This document shows, piece by piece, positions 8,427-16,649 of a DNA stretch of 46,413 bases. Below the pieces are notes generated by a model. It was not told the origin of the DNA. It worked only from the letters and a program-made list of their open reading frames with translations, and ran no database searches. The stretch is taken from the NCBI GenBank assembly GCA_051878575.1, contig JBJEKJ010000037.1:1-46413 (forward strand), given 5' to 3'. Position 1 is the first letter of the stretch. Each line of letters begins with the position of its first letter. Position numbers and translations under genes: made by a program. Origin of the DNA: CALZFJ01 sp051878575 (GTDB taxonomy: Bacteria; Bacteroidota; Bacteroidia; Bacteroidales; Muribaculaceae).

Positions 8427-9755
8427 TTAGGAGTTTGGTTTTACTATGGATGTCACCGCCCCTTTGGCAAGGTGTGTGACAATGGTGTCGCCGGCGGTGA
8501 GCTTGTCGGCGTCGGTCACGGCGCGTCCGTTAAGCGTGGTCAGCGAGTATCCGCGGCGCAGTGTGTTCTGCGGCGAGAGAATGTCGATTTTCTCGTGAAT
8601 TGCCGTTAGTCGCATCTTCTCGCGCATCAGGGCTTGCGATGAGGCTTGCGACATCGATTGGAACAGGAACCGCAGCCTTTCGAGCGACGAGTTGATGCGG
8701 TTTTGTGCCGTGATTGGCACTATTTTCATCAAATGCTCGAGTTTTGAGCCGTTTCGCTCCACAATATTCGTGGCAATAAGCGGAATCGTGCTCGAGAAGT
8801 ATTGCATTTGTTGCTTTGCGCTGTTTAGGTAGTCGCGCACGATGTCGGTAATGGCGTCTCTAAGCTCGTCGACGTGTGCGAGGGCCTCCACGCCGCATCC
8901 GATCAGCAGCTCGGCCGCCGCCGTTGGGGTCTTCACCCTTCGGCAAGCCACATAGTCGAGAATCGTCACGTCGCGCTCATGCCCTATGCCCACTATCACC
9001 GGCAGCGGGAATTGGGCCACGTAGGAAGCGAGCGAGTAGTCGTCGAAAGCGTTGAGGTCGGAAGTGGAGCCGCCACCGCGGATTATCACCACGCAGTCGA
9101 AGAGTTGGATATTGTCGTTGATGCGGTCGAGTGCCGCCATCACTGTAGGCACGGTGCTCTGGCCCTGCATCACCGCAGGAAAGAGGCAGGTGTAGAATTG
9201 CAGCCCGTAGGCGTTGTTTTGCAGCTGGTTCATGAAGTCGCCGTAGCCTGCCGCACCTGCTGCCGACACTATGGCGATTCGCTGTGGGAATATCGGGAAC
9301 TCGAGCTGCTTGTTCATGTCGATGATTCCCTCGGCTTTCAGTCGGGCGAGAATCTCGCGGCGAATACGCTCCATGTCGCCTAATGTATAGCTCGGGTCGA
9401 TGTCGGAGATTATGAGCGATATTCCGTATTGCTCATGGTAGTTGACCGACACCTCCACCATCACCTTCATTCCGCTGCGCAAGTCTTGTCCGGTCACTTG
9501 CAGGAACTTGTGGCGCAGGGTTGGTAGTCGGTTAGCCCAGATGATTCCCCGCATCTTTGCCACTGTGGCTCCGGTGCGCTCGTCTTTCTCCACAAGCTCG
9601 AGATAGCAGTGTCCGCCGCGCACGTTCACGTCGCTGAGGTCGGCACGAATCCAGCAGTTGCACACGGCCGGGTTCATCAACAGCCGCTTGATGCGGTTGT
9701 TGAAGTCCCGGAGTGTTATTGCTTGGCTTTGTTGCCCGTCCATCGGTTCAGTCAC
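8427..9755 (-). CDS. xseA: Exodeoxyribonuclease VII large subunit
   Basis: 442 aa, normal length. The N-terminal ~110 residues are an OB-fold (ADLSDVNVRGGHCYLELVEKD). The catalytic part has the family signatures IVSAAGAAGYGDF, DCVVIIRGGGSTSDLNAFDD (near residue 225) and PVIVGIGHERDVTILDYVA. The C-terminal half is a long helical coiled-coil region followed by the short terminal domain RGYSLTTLNGRAV. It cuts single-stranded DNA from either end, working with XseB. The start is 3 nt after the stop of the Bax-inhibitor-like gene, so the three genes are probably co-transcribed. Confidence 0.95.
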   Translation of the reverse strand: MTEPMDGQQSQAITLRDFNNRIKRLLMNPAVCNCWIRADLSDVNVRGGHCYLELVEKDERTGATVAKMRGIIWANRLPTLRHKFLQVTGQDLRSGMKVMVEVSVNYHEQYGISLIISDIDPSYTLGDMERIRREILARLKAEGIIDMNKQLEFPIFPQRIAIVSAAGAAGYGDFMNQLQNNAYGLQFYTCLFPAVMQGQSTVPTVMAALDRINDNIQLFDCVVIIRGGGSTSDLNAFDDYSLASYVAQFPLPVIVGIGHERDVTILDYVACRRVKTPTAAAELLIGCGVEALAHVDELRDAITDIVRDYLNSAKQQMQYFSSTIPLIATNIVERNGSKLEHLMKIVPITAQNRINSSLERLRFLFQSMSQASSQALMREKMRLTAIHEKIDILSPQNTLRRGYSLTTLNGRAVTDADKLTAGDTIVTHLAKGAVTSIVKPNS

Positions 9756-9758
9756 ACG

Positions 9759-10460
9759 TTAGTCGCGGTTGCCGAAGAACCGGAGCAGATAGATGAACAA
9801 GTTAATGAAGTCGAGATATAGCGACAGCGCTCCGAGTGTTGCCACGTTCTCGGTCTGGTCGGGAGAGCTGTAGGCAATCATTGTCTTTATCTTCTGGGTG
9901 TCCCATGCGGTGAGTCCGATGAATATTGCCACGCCTGCGAAACTTATAATCCACTCCATTGAGGAGCTGTGCATGAAGATGTTGACCACGGTGCATATAA
10001 TCAGTCCGATAAGAGCCATAAACAGGAATGAGCCGATGCGGCTTAGGTCCTTGTCGGTGAAATAGCCATAGATCGACATTGCGGCAAATACGCCGGCCGT
10101 GATGGCGAATGTGCTCACCACCGATGCGGCAGTGTAGATGAGCAGAATCAGCGACAGAGTGACGCCGTTCAGTATGGAGTAGACGTAGAACAGCAGTGTG
10201 GCCACCGACGAGTTTACGCCTTTGGCAATTTTGCTCGTGAGCACCAATACCATTATCAGCTCGGCTACACACAGGCCTATGTAGATAAACGAATTGGATA
10301 TGAGCGCCATTGATATTGCCGGAATAGAGGTGCAGATGTAGGCCGTTATGGCCGACACTACTAATGCAAGGAACATTTTCACATACACGCGGCGCATTAC
10401 TTGCGATATGCTGATGCTTGCCGTGTAATTTTGCTGGTTGCTTAAATTGTAATTTTCCAT
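9759..10460 (-). CDS. Bax inhibitor-1/YccA family inner-membrane protein
   Basis: 233 aa with about seven hydrophobic segments from residue ~30 onward, and the late conserved pattern GLTAWDTQKIKTM followed by LGALSLYLDFINLFIYLLRFFG, diagnostic of the BI-1/YccA (YbhL-like) family. Members are integral membrane proteins; in bacteria they interact with FtsH or act as proton-sensitive calcium leak channels, and the specific role here is not deducible. First gene of the apparent BI-1-xseA-xseB transcription unit (3-nt and 12-nt gaps). The start follows a poor Shine-Dalgarno, as is normal in this phylum. Confidence 0.9.
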   Translation of the reverse strand: MENYNLSNQQNYTASISISQVMRRVYVKMFLALVVSAITAYICTSIPAISMALISNSFIYIGLCVAELIMVLVLTSKIAKGVNSSVATLLFYVYSILNGVTLSLILLIYTAASVVSTFAITAGVFAAMSIYGYFTDKDLSRIGSFLFMALIGLIICTVVNIFMHSSSMEWIISFAGVAIFIGLTAWDTQKIKTMIAYSSPDQTENVATLGALSLYLDFINLFIYLLRFFGNRD

Positions 10461-10500
10461 TTTAGTTGTGCTTTTTGTGATTTCTTGTATTTATAAGGCA

Positions 10501-10526
10501 CCGTGCCTGCGTGTATTGCGGCACGG
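10501..10526 (-). terminator. Probable argS terminator hairpin
   Basis: CCGTGCC (10501-10507) and GGCACGG (10520-10526) form a perfect 7-bp GC-rich stem in the 105-nt gap downstream of argS. The tail on the minus strand is only weakly U-rich. Confidence 0.5.
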
Positions 10527-10565
10527 GGCCCGATTCAGGGTGTGACCGTAGTCGGAGATGTGTGG

Positions 10566-12350
10566 CTACATGCGGTTAGGCACCTCGATGCCCAGCAGCC
10601 CGGTGGCGCGTCTCACGATGGTTCCCACAACCTCCGATAGCTTGATGCGGAATGAGCGCACAGCCTCGTCGCTCTCTTTCATAATCGAGTAGTCGTGATA
10701 GAATTGGTTGTACTCCTTCACGAGATCATACACGTAGTTGGCGATTTGGGCGGGGCTGTAGCTGCGTCCGGCCTCGGCCACTACTCCGGGGAAGTCGGCA
10801 AGACGCTGAATGAGGGCAATCTCCTTCTCATTAGGCTCCACGTCGGCAATCTCGGCCGTCATTCCTGCCTCGGCGGTCTTGCGCATGAGCGACATGATTC
10901 GGGCGTAGGTGTACTGGATGAACGGGCCCGTGTTGCCATTGAAGTCGATCGACTCCTTGGGGTTGAAGGTCATGTTCTTGCGCGGATCCACCTTCAGAAT
11001 GAAGTATTTCAGCGCGCCAAGACCGATAATGCGGGCAATTTCGGCAGCCTCGTCCTCGGGAATATCGTTCAGCTTGCCCATCTCATTCGAAATCTGGCGG
11101 GCGTTGGCTATCATCTCGTCCATAAGGTCGTCGGCATCGACCACCGTTCCCTCGCGCGACTTCATCTTGCCCTCGGGAAGCTCCACCATTCCGTAGGAGA
11201 AGTGAACGAGGTCCTTTCCCCACTTGAATCCGAGCTTGTCGAGCAGCAGCGAGAGTACCTGGAAGTGGTAGTTCTGCTCATTGCCGACCACGTATATCAT
11301 CTTGTCGATGGGGAAGTCTTGATAGCGCAGCTTTGCCGTGCCAATGTCCTGTGTCATATACACCGAGGTGCCGTCGCTGCGCAGGAGCAGCTTGTGGTCG
11401 AGTCCGTCGGCTGTCAGGTCGGCCCACACAGAGCCATCCTCGCGGCGATACATAATTCCTTTCTCCAATCCTTCGAGCACCTTCTCCTTTCCTTCGAGAT
11501 AGGTGTTGCTCTCGTAGTAGATTTTGTCGAAATCCACCCCGAGTCGCTTGTAGGTCTCGTCGAAGCCGGCATACACCCACTCGTTCATCATCCGCCACAC
11601 GCTGCGCACGCTCTCGTCGCCGGCCTCCCACTTTTTCAGCATCTCGCGGGCCTCCTGCATGAGCGGCGAAGCCTTCTCGGCCTCCTCGTCGCTCATTCCC
11701 TGCTCTTTGAGAGCCTTCAGCTCGGCCTTGTAGTGCTTGTCGAACATCACATAGAAGTCGCCGATAAGGTGGTCGCCCTTCTTGCCGGCCTTTTCGGGAG
11801 TGATTCCGTCGCCCCACTTCTCCCAAGCGAGCATCGACTTGCAGATGTGGATGCCACGGTCGTTCACGATATTGGTCTTCACCACCTTGTAGCCGTTGGC
11901 CTTCATAATCAGCGAGAGGCTGTAGCCGAGCAGGTTGTTGCGCACGTGTCCGAGGTGCAATGGCTTGTTGGTGTTTGGCGACGAATATTCAATCATCACG
12001 AGCTCGCTGTCGTCGGTGGCCTGACGGAAGCCATAGTCGGGCGTCTCGGTGATGTGGCGCAGCACGCCGTTCCAGAATTTAGGCTCGATTACGATGTTGA
12101 GGAATCCCTTTATCACGTTGAAGGATCGCACTGCGTCGCAGTTGGCGACAAGATGCTCGCCAATCTCCTGAGCGGTAGCCTCGGGCGACTTTCTCGACGC
12201 CTTCAGAAACGGGAACACGACCACAGTGAGGTTTCCCTCAAATTCTTTCTTGGTAGTTTGAGGCACAATCTTTGAAGCCTCAAAGTCGACACCGAAGAGT
12301 GCCTTTACGGCATCGGCGGTAGCTTGCGATATGATGTTATCTATCGACAT
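10566..12350 (-). CDS. argS: Arginyl-tRNA synthetase
   Basis: 594 aa, normal for bacterial ArgRS. The N-terminal additional domain (~1-110) is followed by the class I HIGH-type motif SSPNTNKPLHLGH (near residue 130) and the KMSKS-equivalent KMKSREGTVVDADDLMDE (near 395). The C-terminal DALR anticodon-binding domain ends in GTIVRRATGLLGIEVPNRM, typical of the family. It charges tRNA-Arg; one candidate substrate, tRNA-Arg(CCT), is encoded at 38.3 kb. Transcribed alone from the promoter element at 12432-12439, with a roughly 75-nt leader that opens with a strong hairpin (12397-12430). Confidence 0.97.
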   Translation of the reverse strand: MSIDNIISQATADAVKALFGVDFEASKIVPQTTKKEFEGNLTVVVFPFLKASRKSPEATAQEIGEHLVANCDAVRSFNVIKGFLNIVIEPKFWNGVLRHITETPDYGFRQATDDSELVMIEYSSPNTNKPLHLGHVRNNLLGYSLSLIMKANGYKVVKTNIVNDRGIHICKSMLAWEKWGDGITPEKAGKKGDHLIGDFYVMFDKHYKAELKALKEQGMSDEEAEKASPLMQEAREMLKKWEAGDESVRSVWRMMNEWVYAGFDETYKRLGVDFDKIYYESNTYLEGKEKVLEGLEKGIMYRREDGSVWADLTADGLDHKLLLRSDGTSVYMTQDIGTAKLRYQDFPIDKMIYVVGNEQNYHFQVLSLLLDKLGFKWGKDLVHFSYGMVELPEGKMKSREGTVVDADDLMDEMIANARQISNEMGKLNDIPEDEAAEIARIIGLGALKYFILKVDPRKNMTFNPKESIDFNGNTGPFIQYTYARIMSLMRKTAEAGMTAEIADVEPNEKEIALIQRLADFPGVVAEAGRSYSPAQIANYVYDLVKEYNQFYHDYSIMKESDEAVRSFRIKLSEVVGTIVRRATGLLGIEVPNRM

Positions 12351-12396
12351 ATCAATACGTGGTTACAATCAGTTAATAATTAATTCGTAGAAAATT

Positions 12397-12430
12397 CACC
12401 TGAATATGCGAAAAAACCGCATATTAGGTG
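12397..12430 (-). promoter_or_regulatory. 5'-terminal hairpin of the argS leader
   Basis: Arms CACCT-g-AATATGCG (12397-12410) and CGCATATTAGGTG (12418-12430) give 13 bp with one bulged base and a 7-nt loop (GUUUUUU in the minus-strand RNA). The predicted transcription start of argS falls at the outer edge of this stem, so the mRNA would begin with it. It could stabilise the 5' end, regulate argS, or act as the terminator of the MG2 gene upstream. Confidence 0.55.
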
Positions 12431-12431
12431 A

Positions 12432-12439
12432 CAAAATTA
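12432..12439 (-). promoter_or_regulatory. argS promoter -7 element
   Basis: TAATTTTG on the minus strand matches TAnnTTTG. Position -33 has TTC rather than TTG, 20 nt upstream. The argS start codon is about 80 nt downstream. Confidence 0.6.
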
Positions 12440-12449
12440 CGAAAAATAT

Positions 12450-12520
12450 CCCACATTGCGAAATCAATTCCCCACTTTGCCAAAAAATCACCTCCAAAAC
12501 CGCGCGAAAAGCCAATGTGG
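12450..12520. repeat. CCCACWTTGC repeats upstream of the argS promoter
   Basis: CCCACATTGC (12450-12459) and CCCACTTTGC (12471-12480) are direct copies 21 nt apart, two helical turns. An inverted 8-base copy, CAATGTGG, lies at 12513-12520. They flank and extend upstream of the argS -33 region, so a regulator-binding array is possible; chance is not excluded. Confidence 0.35.
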
Positions 12521-12561
12521 AGTTTCCTGAAAGCGAGTGCGGCGGGCGTTTTCATAATGAT

Positions 12562-15297
12562 TTATTGGTTTGTGATAGAGGATATTGGAATCTTGTTGAT
12601 GGAGTGGATTATTTCGCCTGACGCAGTGACGCCCTCTATTGCGATGGTGTAGGATGGAGATGCGGCGTCGGTGGTGTGGAACGAGAAGCGCGAGTGTCCG
12701 TCGGTGTCGATTCTCACGCTCGGATTCCAGTAAACGGTGCTGCGAAGATCACTGCCATCGCTTTCGGCGTGAACTTCGTAGCAAGGACTATAGAATTGTG
12801 CCGGCTTTTGGTAGCCGAGTGGAGTGATTGCCTTGAAATTGGGGCTGAGCTGCTTGCTTTCAACTTCCGAACCGTCTTTGGTTAGGATGCGTATCACTCC
12901 TCCCGCTGCTCGCGGACCGAGAAATACGGCATCGTTTGGCATAATGAAGTCGATTTGCTTCACTATGCTGAAAGGAGCCACCATCTCAATGTCGCCTATG
13001 TTGATGGCTTTATTGCCTTCGGAGTAGGCGACGCCAAGTTTGTCTTGAGGATAAACTAATCCGGTTGAGCCAACCTCAGGTCGGGCGTATGATGGCATAG
13101 CGGCGTTATAGCCTGCTATGGTGCTCTCAAAAAATGAGCCATCTATCATGATGCCTATGGCTCTGTGGCGATAATACACATTGCCTTGCTCCACCGTTAT
13201 CCCTGCAAACCTTCGCAGCAGTTCCTCGTAGGAAGTGATGGCTTGTTTTGAAAAGTCCTTGTAATCATAGCTGCGGTGAGCTAATACCGAGAAAACGTCG
13301 GTCACGGCTATCTTCTTTTTGGCTTTTACCAATATTTCATCAAGTAGTACCGACATGCTGCCATCCAAGTTCAGCCGAGCATATTCATTGTTGATAAATG
13401 AATTCTCGGGGGCTGAATTCACCGGCTGATTTGGAGAAAACCTTATTGCTGAAGGCAGATTGATGATAGGAAACTCCAACTCATCGATAGTGAAGTTCAT
13501 TTCATTCTTTTTTTTGTGATTAAGGGCTTGCACCACAAACTTGGTGCCATCGGGCAAATCGAATCCATTAAGGAAAAACCTCCCGGTGCTGTCGGTGCGT
13601 GTTACGCTGTAGAACATGCGGTTTGGGGCTATGATGTTCACTTCGGTGTCGGCAAGGGGCTTGCCGCGCCATAGCGATTTCACTGTGCCGCTGATTTCCT
13701 GCCCTCGCTCGATAGGAATCGGAGGCTCGGTATAGATGCCTTGAAGCGTTTGTGGAATGTTGTAGCGTCGCCACCCTTGAGTCAGCATAAGCGCGTCGAG
13801 AGCCTCAAGTGAGTTATCGGCATCAGTGAAATACCGGGCTGCGTCTTCTATGTATCCGCGCAAATCACTTTGCAGCAAGAGATTCGATAGAATTGAAACC
13901 GTGCTGTCACGACGCACGGTATTGTCGTCGGTGACAGCTACGGCATACGACCCTGATTGCACGCCAAAATTGCTTAAATCGACATCTATAGTCACCTTCT
14001 CGCGTGAGGAATATGACGCTTTGTCGGCTGCCAATGAAGCGACAGCATCCTTTCTGCGATTGAAAAGCAGCCTCTCGCTGAGCACTCGTCCATTGTCGTC
14101 GAGCAACAGCACTTGAAGCACTCCCTGTGGTAAGTTGCCGAGGTCGACAGAGGCAAACTCACCAGTGTGCAGCGTTCCGGCGTGCAGCAATGCGCCCCGT
14201 TCCTGCACAATGATGTTGCACTTGATGCCATTGGTGACTCCTACAGCCTCAATAGCGGCCATATTGCCGTGTTTTGAAACAGTGACGTGCACTACTTGTG
14301 CGTCGCCTCTTGCCTGTGGCAATGGCACAATGCAGCATTGCTTGCCTTGATTGTCAAATATCACTTTATATCTCTCACCGGCTTGAGCGGCTATCGTGAA
14401 ATAGCCCATACCACGATGCAATGATTTCAGCGTGGTCACTACATTGCCGCCAGAGTCAACTACCCGCCCTGTTACGTCACGCCCCAATCCGTCGCATCCA
14501 ATAGCCTTGAAGCCCACTTTGCATGCCTTGCCCGGAATAATGTAGCCGCCTTCGGGGTGTAGTGTCACAGAGATACTGTCGCTCGTCGTATCACGCAAAT
14601 CGATGTATTTCCTGATTTCATCGTTGATTTCCACAAGCAAAAGCCTGTCATCCGGTTCAATTTCCAGCACTTGCGGTGAATTTCCTTTCACAAGTTGCTT
14701 CCTTTTCCCGGTCGGATGCTCTATTACGAAATTCTCGTATGCTATGTGTTCGCCATTACTCCTGTCATTATACTCAATCTGCACTTTCCGCTCGCCATTG
14801 AGCTCCGGTAGAAGTTTGTAGGGAATATCCACTTTCGTGGAAAATGCACTTGACACCATCACAGGCTTCTTGAAGAAATACTCTTCGCCGGCATTTTCCA
14901 TAAACATCGTGTATGCCGCAAGCATGAATCTGCCCTCAGCCATTTTTGCGTCAAGCGGCAAATAACCACAAAACTCTCCCTTGCGACTGATAATTTTCAC
15001 CCTGCGTTCGACTTGATTAAACGGATTGCGCAGTTCCACATATACATATCGGCTTGCATCTACCGGGCGGTGGCTTGAGGCATCGACCACAAATGCGCGA
15101 AGCCAGATGGTATCGCCCGCCATATAGTGCTCCTTGTCGGTGGTGACGTGTATTTTCTCCTGCGGATATACATACCGCTGCATCGCCATCCTCGTGGCAA
15201 GAGTGTCGGCCGGTTCCATGCCCCAAACGGCGAAGTGGGACAAATTGTTTATGCCGAAAATAATCGCAATTATGGCTGAGAACCGTAGGCGTATCAT
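12562..15297 (-). CDS. MG2-domain / TonB-plug-domain exported protein (alpha-2-macroglobulin-like)
   Basis: 911 aa with a signal-like hydrophobic N-terminus (~5-27). Residues ~45-150 match the MG2 domain of alpha-2-macroglobulin-like proteins (KIHVTTDKEHYMAGDTIWLRAF ... VYVELRNPF). The middle is a run of beta-domains. Around 530-600 is a carboxypeptidase-regulatory-like module (SGTVKSLWRGKPLADTEVNI). At ~650-800 there is a TonB-receptor plug-like segment (LDEILVKAK ... RFAGITVEQG ... IMIDG), but no 22-strand barrel follows. The C-terminus (WNPSVRIDTDGHSRFSFHTTDAASPSYTIAIEG) is the usual end of this Bacteroidetes family. It probably sits in the periplasm or outer membrane, possibly in envelope protection or in partnership with TonB receptors. 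The function is not established for the family. Confidence 0.75.
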   Translation of the reverse strand: MIRLRFSAIIAIIFGINNLSHFAVWGMEPADTLATRMAMQRYVYPQEKIHVTTDKEHYMAGDTIWLRAFVVDASSHRPVDASRYVYVELRNPFNQVERRVKIISRKGEFCGYLPLDAKMAEGRFMLAAYTMFMENAGEEYFFKKPVMVSSAFSTKVDIPYKLLPELNGERKVQIEYNDRSNGEHIAYENFVIEHPTGKRKQLVKGNSPQVLEIEPDDRLLLVEINDEIRKYIDLRDTTSDSISVTLHPEGGYIIPGKACKVGFKAIGCDGLGRDVTGRVVDSGGNVVTTLKSLHRGMGYFTIAAQAGERYKVIFDNQGKQCCIVPLPQARGDAQVVHVTVSKHGNMAAIEAVGVTNGIKCNIIVQERGALLHAGTLHTGEFASVDLGNLPQGVLQVLLLDDNGRVLSERLLFNRRKDAVASLAADKASYSSREKVTIDVDLSNFGVQSGSYAVAVTDDNTVRRDSTVSILSNLLLQSDLRGYIEDAARYFTDADNSLEALDALMLTQGWRRYNIPQTLQGIYTEPPIPIERGQEISGTVKSLWRGKPLADTEVNIIAPNRMFYSVTRTDSTGRFFLNGFDLPDGTKFVVQALNHKKKNEMNFTIDELEFPIINLPSAIRFSPNQPVNSAPENSFINNEYARLNLDGSMSVLLDEILVKAKKKIAVTDVFSVLAHRSYDYKDFSKQAITSYEELLRRFAGITVEQGNVYYRHRAIGIMIDGSFFESTIAGYNAAMPSYARPEVGSTGLVYPQDKLGVAYSEGNKAINIGDIEMVAPFSIVKQIDFIMPNDAVFLGPRAAGGVIRILTKDGSEVESKQLSPNFKAITPLGYQKPAQFYSPCYEVHAESDGSDLRSTVYWNPSVRIDTDGHSRFSFHTTDAASPSYTIAIEGVTASGEIIHSINKIPISSITNQ

Positions 15298-15317
15298 TAT
15301 AAATCATTTTAGCTCCA

Positions 15318-15325
15318 CAAATATA
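15318..15325 (-). promoter_or_regulatory. -7 element for the MG2/plug protein
   Basis: TATATTTG on the minus strand, about 20 nt before the start codon at 15297. No TTG is found at the ideal -33 distance, so the match is partial. Confidence 0.5.
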
Positions 15326-15422
15326 CAACAAACCAATGAGATTCCACACCGGTAGAAAAGAAATGTTTTTATAATGGAGTGAATATGTATAAGTGATATG
15401 TGATCGGGCGCTTTTGCGGGGA

Positions 15423-16649
15423 TTAGCGGAGGTGGTGTGCGAGGTAGTGGGAGCGGCAGGAGAGGTGGAATACTGCCACGCCGGCGGCATTTACGGCTGC
15501 CGCCACTACGAATGCGCTGTGGTAGCTTATAGCCTCGGCCACGGCGCCGCCCACGAGCACTCCGAGCCCGATGCCTACGTCCCACGAAGTGAGCAGGGTG
15601 GAGTTGGCAGTGCCGCGTTGCGAGTTTGGGGCAAGGTTGATGAACATGCTCTGGTATGCAGGGAACATGTGGCCGTTGCCGAGACCGATGATTATCGCTG
15701 TGGCGTAGTAGGCCACGGGATGTGACACGGTGGCAAAGAGTATGTATCCGAACATTGAGAATGTGGCTCCGAATGCCGCATTCTGCACGATCTTGCCTTT
15801 TCGGAGCGAGCGTCCGCCTATGAGTCGCGACACCATTAGCCCGATGGCGGCGAGCATGAAAAATGTGCCGGTGCCGCCGCTCATGCCGAGCTCGTCGCGG
15901 CAATATATTGCCAGATAGTTGGACAGGACTCCGAAGCTGAACGAGAGGCATGCCATCGACACTCCGAGTCGCCATCCCGGCAGCAGGAAGAAGTGGTCGA
16001 GCGATAGCGGTTGCCTGCCGGCCTGCTGCCGCTTGCGTGGCTTTATAGTCCAATCGATAGCGAGGCCTATTCCTGCCGTTATGAGCGACACGGCAAAGAT
16101 ATAGTTGAAGTCGGGCACTATGTTGTATAGGCATAGCCCCACTGTGGGGCCTATTGCCATGGCTATGTTGTTGCTAAGACCGTAGTAGCCTATTCCCTCG
16201 GCACGCCGCGATGGGTAGAGCACGTCGATTGCCATTGTGCTGCTTGCCACGGTTAGTGCTCCGAAGGGGAATCCGTGCAGAGTGCGGATTATGGCAAAGA
16301 GCAATACCGACCATGCGAGGAAATAGCCGGCAAAGAATATGAAGAACAGGAAATAGCATAGCAGCAGCATCGTCTTGCGGTTGAAGCTGTCGACCATCCA
16401 TCCGCTGAATGGGCGCACCATCAGGGCCGTGAGCGTGTAGCCCGAGAGCACGATGCCTATCATTTGCTTGTCGGCATCGAAAGTGTCGCGCAGGTAGAGC
16501 GGCAATACCGGCATCACAACGTAGAATGCGAAAAAGAGAAGGAAATTTCCGGTGAAAACCTTCAAGAAATTCCCATTCCACAATTTCTCCGTTGTGCTAT
16601 TGCCTGCTGTCATCTTCCCGCTAATGTCCGTTTTATTGTTGTCAGTCAA
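15423..16649 (-). CDS. Major facilitator superfamily transporter
   Basis: 408 aa with about twelve hydrophobic segments. The MFS loop 2-3 signature appears as GYTLTALMVRPFSGWMVDSFNRKTMLL, and YYGLSNNIAMAIGPTVGLCLY matches the motif in helix 5 typical of drug/sugar exporters of the YfcJ/arabinose-efflux type. Likely an inner-membrane proton-driven exporter; the substrate is unknown. Its start codon overlaps the end of miaB by 8 nt (16642-16649), so translation is probably coupled and both are read from the miaB promoter. Confidence 0.85.
   Translation of the reverse strand: MTDNNKTDISGKMTAGNSTTEKLWNGNFLKVFTGNFLLFFAFYVVMPVLPLYLRDTFDADKQMIGIVLSGYTLTALMVRPFSGWMVDSFNRKTMLLLCYFLFFIFFAGYFLAWSVLLFAIIRTLHGFPFGALTVASSTMAIDVLYPSRRAEGIGYYGLSNNIAMAIGPTVGLCLYNIVPDFNYIFAVSLITAGIGLAIDWTIKPRKRQQAGRQPLSLDHFFLLPGWRLGVSMACLSFSFGVLSNYLAIYCRDELGMSGGTGTFFMLAAIGLMVSRLIGGRSLRKGKIVQNAAFGATFSMFGYILFATVSHPVAYYATAIIIGLGNGHMFPAYQSMFINLAPNSQRGTANSTLLTSWDVGIGLGVLVGGAVAEAISYHSAFVVAAAVNAAGVAVFHLSCRSHYLAHHLR

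Noticed and set aside
10695..12275. Long plus-strand open frame (526 codons) opposite argS
   Set aside because: It is the antisense shadow of argS: His/Val/Leu-rich composition, no family motifs, and argS carries intact class I synthetase signatures.
15304..16134. Minus-strand frame overlapping the MFS gene in another phase
   Set aside because: Arg/His/Pro-rich out-of-frame translation of the transporter gene, without family features.
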